Counted from the stretch's first letter, positions 8,033 to 17,730 are shown. The stretch is 64,000 nucleotides of DNA from JAOPZW01 sp963851295 (GCA_963851295.1 CAWKOS010000001.1:744001-808000), one strand, 5' to 3'. Program-made: numbers and translations. The notes: generated from the sequence alone by a model not told the origin.

Positions 8033-9285
8033 CCCCAGGAGTCGCGGTAGGCGGCCTGGTCGGGCGTGAGGTCGTCGATCGCCACGCCCAGGGCGGCGAG
8101 CTTGAGCCGCGCGACCTCGCGGTCGATGGCCTCGGGGACGGGGTGGACGCCGGGCGACAGGTCACGCCCGCGGGCCACGAGGTCCTCGACGACGAGGGCC
8201 TGCAGCGCGAAGGACATGTCCATGACCGCGGCGGGGTGGCCGCGGCCCGCAGCGAGGTTGACGACGCGGCCTGACGCGAGCAGGTTCAGCCGCCGCTCGC
8301 CGAGGTCGTACTGCTCGACGAGCGGGAGCACGTCGCGGACGTCGACCGCCAGGGTGTGGAGGGCGTCGAGGTCGATCTCGACGTCGAAGTGCCCCGCGTT
8401 GGCCAGGATCGCGCCGTCCTTCATGGCCTCGAAGTGCTCGCGGCGCAGCACCGCGCGCGAGCCCGTGACGGTGACGAAGACGTCGCCGCGCGCCGCCGCG
8501 TCGACGGCCGGCATGACCTCGAAGCCCTCCATCCGCGCCTCGAGGGCGCGGACGGGGTCGACCTCGCAGACGATCACCTGCGCGCCGGCGCCGCGGGCGC
8601 GCTGGGCCAGGCCCCGGCCCGTCCAGCCGTAGCCGAGGACGACCCAGGTCTGGCCCGCGATGAGGATGTTGGTCGCGCGCAGGATCCCGTCGAGCGTCGA
8701 CTGGCCGGTCCCGTAGTGGTCGTTGAAGATCCGCTCGGCGTGGGCCTCGTTGACGGCGATGACCGGGCAGGTGAGCCGGCCCTCGGCCTCCATGGCGCGG
8801 ACGCGCAGCAGCCCCGTGGTGGTCTCCTCGGTGCCGCCGATGAGCCGCTCGCGCACCCGCGCGCGGCCGTGGTGCAGCAGCGTGACGAGGTCGGCGCCGT
8901 CGTCGAGCGTCACATGCGGGCGCCGCCGCGCGCACGCCGCCACGTGCGCGGCGTAGGCCTCGGCGTCCTCGCCGCGCCGGGCGTGGACCTCGGCGCCGAA
9001 GCTCTCCACGAGCGCCGCCGCCGTCTCGTCCTGGGTGGACAGCGGGTTGGCCGCGCAGAGCGCGACCTCGGCGCCGCCGGCCATGAGCGCACGCACGAGG
9101 TTGGCGGTCTCGGCGGTGACGTGCAGGCACGCCGCCACCGTGATGCCCTCGAGCGGGCGCTCCTCGCCGAGGCGCTCGCGGATCGAGCGCAGGACGGGCA
9201 TCTGCCCGTCGGCCCACTCGATCCGCGCCCGGCCCGCGTCGGCGAGCGCGGAGTCGGCGATGTCCGAGCTCGTGCTGACGGACAT
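8029..9285 (-). CDS. short adenosylhomocysteinase-family paralogue, catalytic residues changed
   Basis: 418 residues with the whole SAH hydrolase fold: substrate-domain CLHVTAETANL, TLDDGADLV, GGTEETTTGLLRV, NAD-binding GYGWTGRG (residues about 218-225), NAGHFDVEID, and GHPAAVMDMSF. It lacks the 40-residue insert and C-terminal KPDHYRY tail of the bacterial enzyme, like the archaeal/Thermotoga short class. Lined up with its neighbour (NDSVTKSKFDN), the catalytic Lys is Glu184 and the catalytic Asp is Asn188 (NEAHAERIFND). It may therefore act on another substrate or serve as a regulator. It starts 25 bases after the stop of the classical gene and overlaps DUF72. Confidence 0.8.
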   Translation of the reverse strand: MSVSTSSDIADSALADAGRARIEWADGQMPVLRSIRERLGEERPLEGITVAACLHVTAETANLVRALMAGGAEVALCAANPLSTQDETAAALVESFGAEVHARRGEDAEAYAAHVAACARRRPHVTLDDGADLVTLLHHGRARVRERLIGGTEETTTGLLRVRAMEAEGRLTCPVIAVNEAHAERIFNDHYGTGQSTLDGILRATNILIAGQTWVVLGYGWTGRGLAQRARGAGAQVIVCEVDPVRALEARMEGFEVMPAVDAAARGDVFVTVTGSRAVLRREHFEAMKDGAILANAGHFDVEIDLDALHTLAVDVRDVLPLVEQYDLGERRLNLLASGRVVNLAAGRGHPAAVMDMSFALQALVVEDLVARGRDLSPGVHPVPEAIDREVARLKLAALGVAIDDLTPDQAAYRDSWG

Positions 9286-9310
9286 CGCCGGCCTCCGGAC
9301 GGACGATCGC

Positions 9311-10762
<1,452 letters not shown>

Positions 10763-10795
10763 CGTGTCCTTGGGTTGGGGACGGTGCGGTTCAGG

Positions 10796-11158
10796 TCAGG
10801 TCAGGGAGGCGGCCGCGGCGAGCAGGCGCTCGTGCTTGTCCTGCTCGAAGCGCAGCCAGTCGCTGGCGGGGACGTCCTCGGGACGCTCGGGCTCGGCCTC
10901 GAACCAGGCGTCCACCGCGCCGCGCAGCTCGTTGTCGGCGCGCAGGCGCTGGGCGAAGCCCATCTCGCCCAGGCCGACGTCGAAGTCCTGCAGGAGCTCG
11001 CGCAGCGTGCGCAGGCGCTGGAGCTCGGCCGCGCCGTAGAGGCGGTAGCCGGAGCCCGAGCGCGGCGCGTCGAGGAGCCCGACGCGCTCGATGTAGCGCA
11101 GCATGCGCGGAGACCAGCCGGTGGTCTCGGCGGCCTCGTGGATGGTCAGCGCGTCCAC
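10796..11158 (-). CDS. MerR-family transcriptional regulator
   Basis: 120 residues with a GTG start. The winged helix-turn-helix is at residues about 3-70 (TIHEAAETTGWSPRMLRYIERVGLL in two parts, GYRLYGAAELQRL). It is followed by a coiled helix and a short C-terminal part rich in Trp, Phe and acidic residues. There is no Cys-rich metal site. It is the first gene of a minus-strand run with ahcY, the short paralogue and DUF72, so it may sense a methyl-cycle metabolite and control that operon; this is inference from position. A palindrome lies just upstream of its start. Confidence 0.8.
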   Translation of the reverse strand: MDALTIHEAAETTGWSPRMLRYIERVGLLDAPRSGSGYRLYGAAELQRLRTLRELLQDFDVGLGEMGFAQRLRADNELRGAVDAWFEAEPERPEDVPASDWLRFEQDKHERLLAAAASLT

Positions 11159-11164
11159 GGCGCC

Positions 11165-11190
11165 AACCTTACCACGGTCGTGTCAAGGTT
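11165..11190 (-). promoter_or_regulatory. candidate operator upstream of the MerR gene
   Basis: A 26-base imperfect palindrome: AACCTTACCAC, a GGTC spacer, then GTGTCAAGGTT. Nine of eleven positions pair. It ends 7 bases before the GTG of the MerR-family gene and contains a TTGACA-like hexamer on the minus strand. The position fits an autoregulatory MerR operator overlapping the promoter; binding is not shown. Confidence 0.5.
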
Positions 11191-11230
11191 CCGCAAGCAA
11201 GACCCTCCCGGCGGGAGGGCGATCCTGGCC

Positions 11231-12613
11231 TCAGGGGAGGGGCCTGCGCTGCCCCCAGGGGCGTGCCTGCTCGAGCTGGGCGGCGAGGGCGATGAGCGTC
11301 GCCTCGTCGCCGGGGCGGCCCACGAGCTGGACGGCGGTGGGCATCCTGTCGGCGTCGAAGCCCGCCGGGACCGACGCGGCCGGCTGGCCCGTCACGTTCC
11401 ACACCGCCGTGTAGCAGGCGTACTCGCCCGCGGCGAGGAAGGTGCGCAGCGCCCCGGCTCCGTCGTGGCGCCCGACCGGCGCCGGCTGCGCGGCGGTCAC
11501 GGGCGTCATGAGGACGTCGTGCTCGTCGAAGATCGCGTTGATGCGCGCGGCGCGCCCGGCCTCCTTGGCGCGGGCGCGCGCCGCCAGGCGCTCCATCCGC
11601 CCACCGAGCCGCACGATGCCGCGGGCCCGGCGCTCGAGCCCGGCCGTGCCACCGAGGCGCTGGGCGTCGAGCCAGGCCCCGCGGGCGTAGCGCGGGCCGA
11701 AGAGCGGCTGGACCTGGCCGTAGTCGGGGTCGCGCTCGCGCACGACGTGGCCGAGCGAGCGCAGCAGGTCGGCGGTCGAGGCGACCGCCTCGCGCGCCGC
11801 CTCCTTCGGCTTGGCGGGCAGGGTCGGCTTGGTCGAGACGGCGATCCGCAGGCGCGTCGGCGGCGCCACCGCGGCGCGCGCGAACGAGCCCTCGCCGGCG
11901 AGGACGTCGAGCAGGAGCGCGGCGTCGGCGACGCCGCGGGCCAAGGGCCCGAGGCACGTGAGCCCGAGCCAGTGGTCGTCGTCGGGCGCCAGCGGGACGC
12001 GCCCGCGCTGGGGCTTGATCCCGAAGATCCCGCACGACGCGGCGGGGATGCGGATCGAGCCGCCGCCGTCGGAGCCCAGCGCGCCGGCCACGAGGCCGGC
12101 GGCGACCGCCGCCGCGCTGCCGCCGCTCGAGCCGCCCGGGCTGCGCTGCGGATCCCAGGGGTTGCGCGTCGCGCCCCAGGTCGGCGACTCGGTGAGCTGG
12201 GGCCACAGCGCGAGCTCGGGCATCGTCGTCTTGCCCACGACGATCGCGCCCGCGGCGCGCAGGCGGCGCACGACCTCGGCGTCGGCCGCCGCCGGCTCGG
12301 TGACCAGCCCGGTGCCGTGGGTCGTCAGCTCGCCCCCCACGTCGAGGTTGTCCTTGACCGCGACCGGGACGCCGAGCAGCGGCGCCGCGTCGCCCGCGCG
12401 CAGGCGCTCCTGGGCGGCGTCGGCCTCCTCGAGGGCGCGCTCGGCGCGCACGACGCGGAAGGCGTCGAGGCTCGGGTCGTGGCGCGCGATGCGCTCGAGG
12501 CTGCGCTCGACGAGCTCGCGGGCGCCGACGGCGCCCGCGCGGACGAGCTCGGCCTGGCGGGCGAGCCCCGCGTAGGCGAGGTCGGAGTCGGCTGCGGTGG
12601 CGTTCGTGGTCAT
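11231..12613 (-). CDS. amidase-signature hydrolase
   Basis: 460 residues of the amidase signature family. The catalytic Lys lies in GVPVAVKDNLDVGG (near residue 75), the Gly/Ser-rich signature is SPGGSSGGSAAAVAAGL (near residues 150-166), and GSDGGGSIRIPAASCGIFGIKP contains the nucleophilic Ser and oxyanion turn. Such enzymes cleave carbon-nitrogen bonds of amides. The substrate cannot be predicted; the absence of GatB/GatC neighbours argues against GatA. The ATG at 12613 gives a family-like N-terminus. It is separate from the MerR operon, 73 bases downstream-facing. Confidence 0.85.
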   Translation of the reverse strand: MTTNATAADSDLAYAGLARQAELVRAGAVGARELVERSLERIARHDPSLDAFRVVRAERALEEADAAQERLRAGDAAPLLGVPVAVKDNLDVGGELTTHGTGLVTEPAAADAEVVRRLRAAGAIVVGKTTMPELALWPQLTESPTWGATRNPWDPQRSPGGSSGGSAAAVAAGLVAGALGSDGGGSIRIPAASCGIFGIKPQRGRVPLAPDDDHWLGLTCLGPLARGVADAALLLDVLAGEGSFARAAVAPPTRLRIAVSTKPTLPAKPKEAAREAVASTADLLRSLGHVVRERDPDYGQVQPLFGPRYARGAWLDAQRLGGTAGLERRARGIVRLGGRMERLAARARAKEAGRAARINAIFDEHDVLMTPVTAAQPAPVGRHDGAGALRTFLAAGEYACYTAVWNVTGQPAASVPAGFDADRMPTAVQLVGRPGDEATLIALAAQLEQARPWGQRRPLP

Positions 12614-12660
12614 GGGCGCACCGTAGGCGCGCGCCCCGCTCCCGCCATCGGGCGAATGCC

Positions 12661-14205
12661 CTATGGGCCCAGCAGGCCGTGCTCGACCGCGAAGAGCGCC
12701 GCGGCGGCGCGCGTGGAGACGCCGGCCTTGGCGTAGACGTGGCCGACGTGATGGCCGACCGTCTTGGGCGACAGCCCGAGCTCGGCGGCGATCTCCTTGT
12801 TCGAGCGCCCGCGCGCCACGAGGCGCAGGACCTCGACCTCGCGGGCGGTCAGCCCGGCCGGGAAGGCGCGCGGCGCGCCGCCGGCGCGCAGGCCCGCGGC
12901 CTGGAGGACCGCGGCGACGGCGTCGCCGTCGAGGCGGCCCGCGGTCACCTCGCGCTCGAGCGCGCGCGCGACCGCCTCGGAGGGCAGCGCGGCGCGGTGG
13001 GGCCGCGGCTCGGTCATCGCCTGGCAGGCGTCGGCGGCGGCGAGCACGCGGGCGCCCAGCGCGAGGTCGCCGGCGGCGGCGCCGCGGTGGTAGCCCGAGC
13101 CGTCGAGGCGCTCGTGGTGGCGCGCTGCCACCGCGGCGACCTCGGCCAGCCCGCCGCAGCGCGCGAGGACGCGCTCGCCGAAGTAGGGGTGCATGCGCAC
13201 GCGCTCCCACTCGCCGGTGGTCAGCGGGCCGGGCTTCTCCCAGATGCCGGTCGAGATCGCCACGCGCCCGATGTCGTGGACGAGGGCCGCGCGGCGCACG
13301 ACAGCGACGTCGCCCTCGGACAGCCCGAGGCGCCAGGCGGCGGCCTCGGCGAGCTCGGCCACCGCGGGCGAGTGGCCCAGCGTGAACACCGACTTGAGGT
13401 CGGCGAACTCGCCGACCACGCGGCACGCCTCGTCGAGCGCCTCGCCCGCCAGCGGACCGGGGCGCGCCGGGCGCTCGCGCGCCGCCGCCTCCCACGCGGG
13501 CTCGCCGTCGAGGGCCTCGAGGGCGGCGGGCAGCTCATCGCAGGCGAGCTCGGAGAGCCGCGGGTCGTAGGCCTTTCCGCGCAGCGCCGCGCGCACGCGC
13601 TCGGCGGCGCCGAGGCGCCAGTGGACGTCGGCGTCGCGCGCGAGGTGCAGCAGCCGCGCCACGCGCGGGATCTGCTCGCCGGCGATCCCACGCGGCAGGC
13701 CCTTGCCGTCGAAGCGCTCGAAGACGTGCCAGAGCCCGTCGCTCACGCCCTCGGGGAGCGCGAGGCGCCGGGCGAAGCGCTCCCCGACCTCGCAGTGGGC
13801 GGTGAGCCCGGCCTTCGCCCGCCGCGCGCCGGAGACCACCGCGCCGGCGAAGGCGACGACGTGCGGGGCGCGGCTCTCGGCCGTGCGCCGCCACAGGAAG
13901 GCGAGCACCTCGTTGGGGCGCGCGCCGTCGATCGCCGCGTAGTCGGAGCGGTAGCGGCGGTCGTCGCCGTAGTGCCCGGCGGCCTCGTGGGCGTCGCTCG
14001 TGCAGCCGATCGAGTGCAGCAGCCCGAGGTGGTAGGCGTCGGCGCGCAGCGCCTCGTCGCCTCCCGCGGCCTCGGCCAGCCGCGAGCACAGGACGGCGGT
14101 CCGCAGGCCGTGCTCGAGCGGCTGGTCGGTGCCGAGGTCGGTCGCGAGCGAGAGGGCCGCGAGGACCTCGCCGGTGGACACGGCCGCGCTCGGCTGCACG
14201 CCCAT
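12661..14205 (-). CDS. HD-GYP-type phosphohydrolase fused to a LuxR DNA-binding domain
   Basis: 514 residues in three parts. An N-terminal helical HD-like half (AYHLGLLHSIGCTSD) looks degenerate. A second HD domain carries LVHDIGRVAI, MHPYFGERVL and HHERLDGSGYHRG, which is the HD-GYP signature except that the proline of GYP is His. The C-terminus is a LuxR/FixJ helix-turn-helix (LTAREVEVLRLVARGRSNKE near residue 450). A cyclic-dinucleotide or similar ligand might therefore control DNA binding directly. The ATG at 14205 is chosen because upstream sequence in the frame has no family similarity. The gene is monocistronic. Confidence 0.8.
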   Translation of the reverse strand: MGVQPSAAVSTGEVLAALSLATDLGTDQPLEHGLRTAVLCSRLAEAAGGDEALRADAYHLGLLHSIGCTSDAHEAAGHYGDDRRYRSDYAAIDGARPNEVLAFLWRRTAESRAPHVVAFAGAVVSGARRAKAGLTAHCEVGERFARRLALPEGVSDGLWHVFERFDGKGLPRGIAGEQIPRVARLLHLARDADVHWRLGAAERVRAALRGKAYDPRLSELACDELPAALEALDGEPAWEAAARERPARPGPLAGEALDEACRVVGEFADLKSVFTLGHSPAVAELAEAAAWRLGLSEGDVAVVRRAALVHDIGRVAISTGIWEKPGPLTTGEWERVRMHPYFGERVLARCGGLAEVAAVAARHHERLDGSGYHRGAAAGDLALGARVLAAADACQAMTEPRPHRAALPSEAVARALEREVTAGRLDGDAVAAVLQAAGLRAGGAPRAFPAGLTAREVEVLRLVARGRSNKEIAAELGLSPKTVGHHVGHVYAKAGVSTRAAAALFAVEHGLLGP

Positions 14206-14231
14206 GGTGCGCAGCCTATGCGCGGTCCGGA

Positions 14232-14657
14232 TCAGCCGCTCATCGCATCGGGAAGGCGCTCGATCGCCTGGACCTCGCTGCGCATCGTCTTGGCGACCAT
14301 CGGCGTCATGAGCCGCGCGAAGCCGTGCGGCGTGCACTCCAGGGCGAAGCGGACCTTCGTGCCCGTGCCGGCGGGCTCGAGCTCATAGCGGCCCTCGGGG
14401 CGCACCGGCCCCGCGGTGGCGCGGAAGCCGATCGCGCGCGGCGGGGCGTACTCGGTGATCTCGAAGTCGGCGGCCACGCGGCGGCCCATCGGGCCCTTGA
14501 CGCCCTGCCGATAGCGCGTGCCGACGCCCTGCCCCTCGACGCGCGCGATGTCGAGGACGCCGCTGCGCCAGCGCGGATCGTTCTCGGCATCGGCGAGGAA
14601 GGCGAACACCTCCTCGATCGGGCGCGTGACGGTGACGCTGTGCTCTGCCTCGGGCAC
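14232..14657 (-). CDS. SRPBCC (START-like) family protein
   Basis: 141 residues with the polyketide-cyclase/SRPBCC fold pattern: N-terminal HSVTVTRPIEEVFAFLADAENDPRW, central ITEYAPPRAIGFRATAG, and a C-terminal helix KTMRSEVQAIERL. These cavity proteins bind hydrophobic ligands; substrate unknown. Directly upstream on the same strand lies the C-terminal stub of a second SRPBCC gene, so the pair may once have been an operon. Confidence 0.8.
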   Translation of the reverse strand: MPEAEHSVTVTRPIEEVFAFLADAENDPRWRSGVLDIARVEGQGVGTRYRQGVKGPMGRRVAADFEITEYAPPRAIGFRATAGPVRPEGRYELEPAGTGTKVRFALECTPHGFARLMTPMVAKTMRSEVQAIERLPDAMSG

Positions 14658-14661
14658 GGTT

Positions 14662-14820
14662 CTAGCTCCTTTCGACGGTGGCGGCGAGCTTGGACAGTCC
14701 GCTCTCCCAGCCCATGCGGTAGCCGTCCGGGTCCGGGCTGTCGTCGAGCCCGCCGTGGATCAACGCCACTCGGGTGCGCTCGCCGAGGTCCTCGAACTCG
14801 ACGGTCACGTTGTTCCGCGT
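14662..14820 (-). pseudogene. truncated AHSA1/SRPBCC gene, C-terminal remnant
   Basis: Reading the minus strand back from a TAG at 14662-14664 gives a convincing AHSA1-type C-terminus: NNVTVEFEDLGERTRVALIH followed by DPDGYRMGWESGLSKL and AATVERS. Only about 50 residues remain, where the family has about 140. The homology stops at about 14815, exactly where repeat element 2 begins, and no N-terminal part is present on the far side of the element, where another gene ends at 15031. The gene is therefore broken. Whether the element arrived by insertion with deletion or by recombination cannot be told from one sequence. Confidence 0.7.
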
Positions 14821-15018
14821 CGCCGCCACGCCGGCGTGGGCGCGAACAGCTCACCGAGGGAGACCAGCCTGCCGCGCCGCCGGCCCCCGGGGCGCGCCGA
14901 ACGTCGGTCTTCCCCCATCCACACGGGGTAGAACCGACGTTCGACCCCCGGCACGGACCCGTTCCTCGGTGAGCCGTTAGCACCGCAACGGGCCTCACAG
15001 CGACCCGGCACCCCGAAC
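14809..15018. repeat. intergenic inverted-repeat element, copy 2
   Basis: Nearly identical to copy 1. It has the palindrome CCACGCCGGCGTGG, an outer arm GAACAGCTCACCGAGGGA (14844-14861), a central hairpin at 14898-14943 (stem CGAACGTCGGT/ACCGACGTTCG, with the same inner CCCC/GGGG stem), an outer arm TCCTCGGTGAGCCGTTA (14963-14979), and a shared right flank ending CCCCGAAC. The spacers are shorter than in copy 1 by about 20 bases, while the stems keep their sequence. It replaces the 5' half of the AHSA1-like gene. Confidence 0.85.
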
Positions 15019-15030
15019 TACCTGCGAGCG

Positions 15031-15525
15031 CTAGGGCGCTTCGCCGGCGGCCAGCAGCACCGCCTGGCGCGCCTCGTGCGCGCGCTCGTAGGCGCGCACG
15101 ACCGCGAGCTCGACGTCCGACGCGCGCTGCAGGCGCGTGAGCACGTCGTCGAGGCGCATCTCGTCGTAGCCGGGCCACGGCTCGGCGACGTGGACCTGGG
15201 CACCGACGCTGTCGGCGCCGCCGGTCTCGGCCTCGCGCGCCGCCTCGCGCATCGCGGCGACCTCGCCGCGCGTGGGCTCGGCGCGGCGGGGCGTCGCGCG
15301 CCGGCGCGGGGGCCGCCTGCGCGACGGCGACGGCGACCGCGCGGCCCGCGGCGGCGCCTCGGGCGCCTTGGGCGCCGCCGGCGGCGGCGCGGCCGGCTCG
15401 GCGACGACGGCCTCGAAGCGCTCGCCCTCCCCGCGCTCGCCGCCCAGCGCTTGGAGCACGGCGCGGACCGGCCGCAGCAGCGCGATCAGGACGATGCGCA
15501 GCGAGAAGGCGAGCAGGCCCGGCAC
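15031..15525 (-). CDS. putative membrane-anchored protein of unknown function
   Basis: 164 residues. A hydrophobic N-terminal helix (residues about 3-25) is followed by a long Pro/Ala/Arg-rich linker (residues 38-95). A helical C-terminal part (DDVLTRLQRASDVELAVVRA, then YERAHEARQAVL) resembles short helical domains in other actinobacterial proteins whose role is unknown to me. It ends the minus-strand run that includes the phosphoglucose isomerase, from which it is separated by only 6 bases. Basic, low-complexity linker codons make the exact boundaries less sure, but the C-terminal helix is convincing. Confidence 0.55.
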   Translation of the reverse strand: MPGLLAFSLRIVLIALLRPVRAVLQALGGERGEGERFEAVVAEPAAPPPAAPKAPEAPPRAARSPSPSRRRPPRRRATPRRAEPTRGEVAAMREAAREAETGGADSVGAQVHVAEPWPGYDEMRLDDVLTRLQRASDVELAVVRAYERAHEARQAVLLAAGEAP

Positions 15526-15531
15526 CGCGGG

Positions 15532-16602
15532 CTACGCCTCGCCGTCGAGCTCGGCCTTGAGGCGGTCGAGGAGTTCGACGGGCTCGGGGTCGACGCCGCG
15601 CAGCGCGGCCAGGTAGACCGAGACGAGGTCGCCCAGGAGGACGAGCGAGAAGACGCGCTCGGGCGTGTTCTGCCCACGCGACTCGATGCGGTGCACCCCG
15701 GCGGCGCCCGGCGCGATCAGCCGCGCGGTGACGTCGATGCGCTCCTTGACGCGCGGATGCGTGTCGCAGTCGTCGAGGAAGACGGCGGAGAAGCGCCCGA
15801 AGTCGCCCGCCGAGCCCCAGCCCACGATCTCGTTGTGGTCGAGCTCGGGGAGCTCGAGCGCGTAGGCGGGCATCTTCGCGTTCTCGTTGACCTGGGTCTT
15901 CCAGCGATAGGCGATCGGGGTCGTCAGCCCGGCGCCGGCCATGATGGGCACCGTGCCGTGCAGCGCGCGCGCCAGGCGCTTGGCGAGGCCGTCGGGCGCC
16001 CCCTCGGGACCCCATTCGATGACGAGCTCCTCGAGGTGGTCGGCGGCGACGTCGAGCTCGGAGTTCATGCCCGGCCCGACGCCGCAGAGCGCTGCGACCT
16101 GCAGCGCCGCGACCGTCATGTAGGCCACCGCCGCCCGCGGCTGGAAGCCACCCGCGACGGGCACGACGGGCACCTGGTCGGCGCGCGCCTGCTCGGCGAG
16201 CTTGCCGCCGCTCGTGACCACGACGCGGCGCGCCCCGATGACGCCCGCCGCCTCGTAGCAGGCGAGGGTCTCCTCGGTGTTGCCCGAGTAGGAGGCGCAC
16301 AGGACGGTCGTGTCGCCCGTCGTCCACGGCGGCAGGCCGTAGGCGCGGGCGCCGAGGATCGGGCGCGAGGCGTGGTCGCCGAGGATGGCGCGCGCAAGCT
16401 GGCCGCCGATGGCCGAGCCGCCCATGCCCGCGACGATGAGCCCGTCGGTCGAGTCCCACGGCTCCAGGCCCGCCGACTCGACCTTCCACAGCGCATCGCG
16501 CAGATGCTCCGGGATCGCGAGGACGTCGGTGAGCTGATCCGTCGGGTCGAAGCGGCCGATCGTCTCCCGGTCGAGCTCGAGCTGTTGCTCAGTGCTGGAC
16601 AT
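15532..16602 (-). CDS. bifunctional phosphoglucose/phosphomannose isomerase
   Basis: 356 residues of the SIS-domain PGI/PMI family. The first SIS domain shows GMGGSAIGGQLAR (near residue 60) and SYSGNTEET (near residue 100); the second holds ELDHNEIVGW with the catalytic Glu/His pair expected of the family. It interconverts fructose-6-phosphate with glucose-6-phosphate and with mannose-6-phosphate. It lies 17 bases downstream of a sugar nucleotidyltransferase on the same strand, so the two can supply nucleotide sugars for envelope polysaccharide. The ATG at 16602 matches family N-termini. Confidence 0.88.
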   Translation of the reverse strand: MSSTEQQLELDRETIGRFDPTDQLTDVLAIPEHLRDALWKVESAGLEPWDSTDGLIVAGMGGSAIGGQLARAILGDHASRPILGARAYGLPPWTTGDTTVLCASYSGNTEETLACYEAAGVIGARRVVVTSGGKLAEQARADQVPVVPVAGGFQPRAAVAYMTVAALQVAALCGVGPGMNSELDVAADHLEELVIEWGPEGAPDGLAKRLARALHGTVPIMAGAGLTTPIAYRWKTQVNENAKMPAYALELPELDHNEIVGWGSAGDFGRFSAVFLDDCDTHPRVKERIDVTARLIAPGAAGVHRIESRGQNTPERVFSLVLLGDLVSVYLAALRGVDPEPVELLDRLKAELDGEA

Positions 16603-16619
16603 GATCGCCTCCTCCTGTC

Positions 16620-17720
16620 TCAGAACGTGATCGCGCCTTCGGGCAGGTCCGTCTGGGGAAAGACTCGCACGCCGCGCGTGAGGACGTTGCGCGCCCCCAC
16701 CGTGACGCCCTCGCCGAGCACCGCGCCGCCCGAGATCTCCGACCCCTCGCCCACGCGCACGCCGGCCGCGACGATGCAGTCGCGCAGCACGCATCGCGGG
16801 CCGATGTCGGCGCCGTTGAGGACGACCGAGCGCTCGATCGTCGTCCCCTCGCCCACGCGCGCGCCCGCCCCGAGGACGACGAGCGAGCCGACGTGGGCGC
16901 CGGCGGCGATCTCGCAGCCGCGGTCCACCAGCGCCGGCGGCACGATCCGCCCGGCGACCTCGACGCCGTCGGCGACGCTCAGGAACGAGTCGCCCAGCCG
17001 CTCGCTGACGGCGGTCGCGACGTTGCCCTCGAGGATGTCGAAGGTCCCCTGCAGGTAGCGCTCGGGGGTGCCGATGTCCAGCCAGTAGGCGTCGGCGGCG
17101 AAGCCGTAGAGGCCGTCGCCGACGAGCTGCGGCCAGATCTCGCGCTCGATGGAGACGTTGCGGTCGGGCTCGATGAGGTCGACGACCGAGCGCTGCAGCA
17201 CGTAGGCGCCGGCCGAGATGAGGTTCGTGTCGATCTGGTCGGCGCTCGGCTTCTCGACGAACTCCTTGACCGACTGGTCGTCGTGCAGGCGCACGAGGCC
17301 ATAGGCGCTCGGGTCCGCGACGGGCACGAGGGCCAGCGTCCCGACCGCGCCGGTGGCGTCGTGCTGGGCGATCTGCGCCGTGAGGTCGATGTCGGTGAGC
17401 ACGTCGCCGTTGAGCATCAGGAAGCGCTCGTCGAGCAGGTCCTCGGCGTACTTGAGGGCGCCCGCGGTGCCGAGCGGCTCGGGCTCCTCGATGAAGCGCA
17501 GGCGCAGCCCGTACTGCGAGCCGTCGCCGAGCACGTTGCGCACCGCCGTGGCCAGGAAGCCGCACGACATGACGACGTCGTCGACCCCGTGGCGGTGCAG
17601 CCACTCGAGCATGAAGGCGATGAAGGGGCGGTCGACGAGCGGGACGACGGGCTTGGGGACGGTCGAGGTCAGCGGCCGCAGACGCGTCCCCTCGCCGCCG
17701 ACGAGGATCACCGCCTGCAT
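16620..17720 (-). CDS. NDP-sugar pyrophosphorylase, probably mannose-1-phosphate guanylyltransferase
   Basis: 366 residues. The N-terminal nucleotidyltransferase domain has the signature ILVGGEGTRLRPLT and PKPVVPLVDRP, then EPEPLGTAGAL and the metal-binding LNGDVL. The C-terminal third is a left-handed beta helix of hexapeptide repeats (IVPPALVDRGCEIAAGAHVG). The domain pattern fits GDP-mannose pyrophosphorylase, but a glucose-1-phosphate thymidylyl- or uridylyltransferase role cannot be excluded. It sits between the UDP-glucose dehydrogenase and the PGI/PMI gene, on the same strand with 10- and 17-base gaps. Confidence 0.82.
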   Translation of the reverse strand: MQAVILVGGEGTRLRPLTSTVPKPVVPLVDRPFIAFMLEWLHRHGVDDVVMSCGFLATAVRNVLGDGSQYGLRLRFIEEPEPLGTAGALKYAEDLLDERFLMLNGDVLTDIDLTAQIAQHDATGAVGTLALVPVADPSAYGLVRLHDDQSVKEFVEKPSADQIDTNLISAGAYVLQRSVVDLIEPDRNVSIEREIWPQLVGDGLYGFAADAYWLDIGTPERYLQGTFDILEGNVATAVSERLGDSFLSVADGVEVAGRIVPPALVDRGCEIAAGAHVGSLVVLGAGARVGEGTTIERSVVLNGADIGPRCVLRDCIVAAGVRVGEGSEISGGAVLGEGVTVGARNVLTRGVRVFPQTDLPEGAITF

Positions 17721-17730
17721 GTCGCCACCC

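Noticed and set aside
10763..10795. SAH riboswitch before ahcY
   Set aside because: Only 33 bases separate ahcY from the MerR stop, too few for the known motif; none of its conserved stems is seen.
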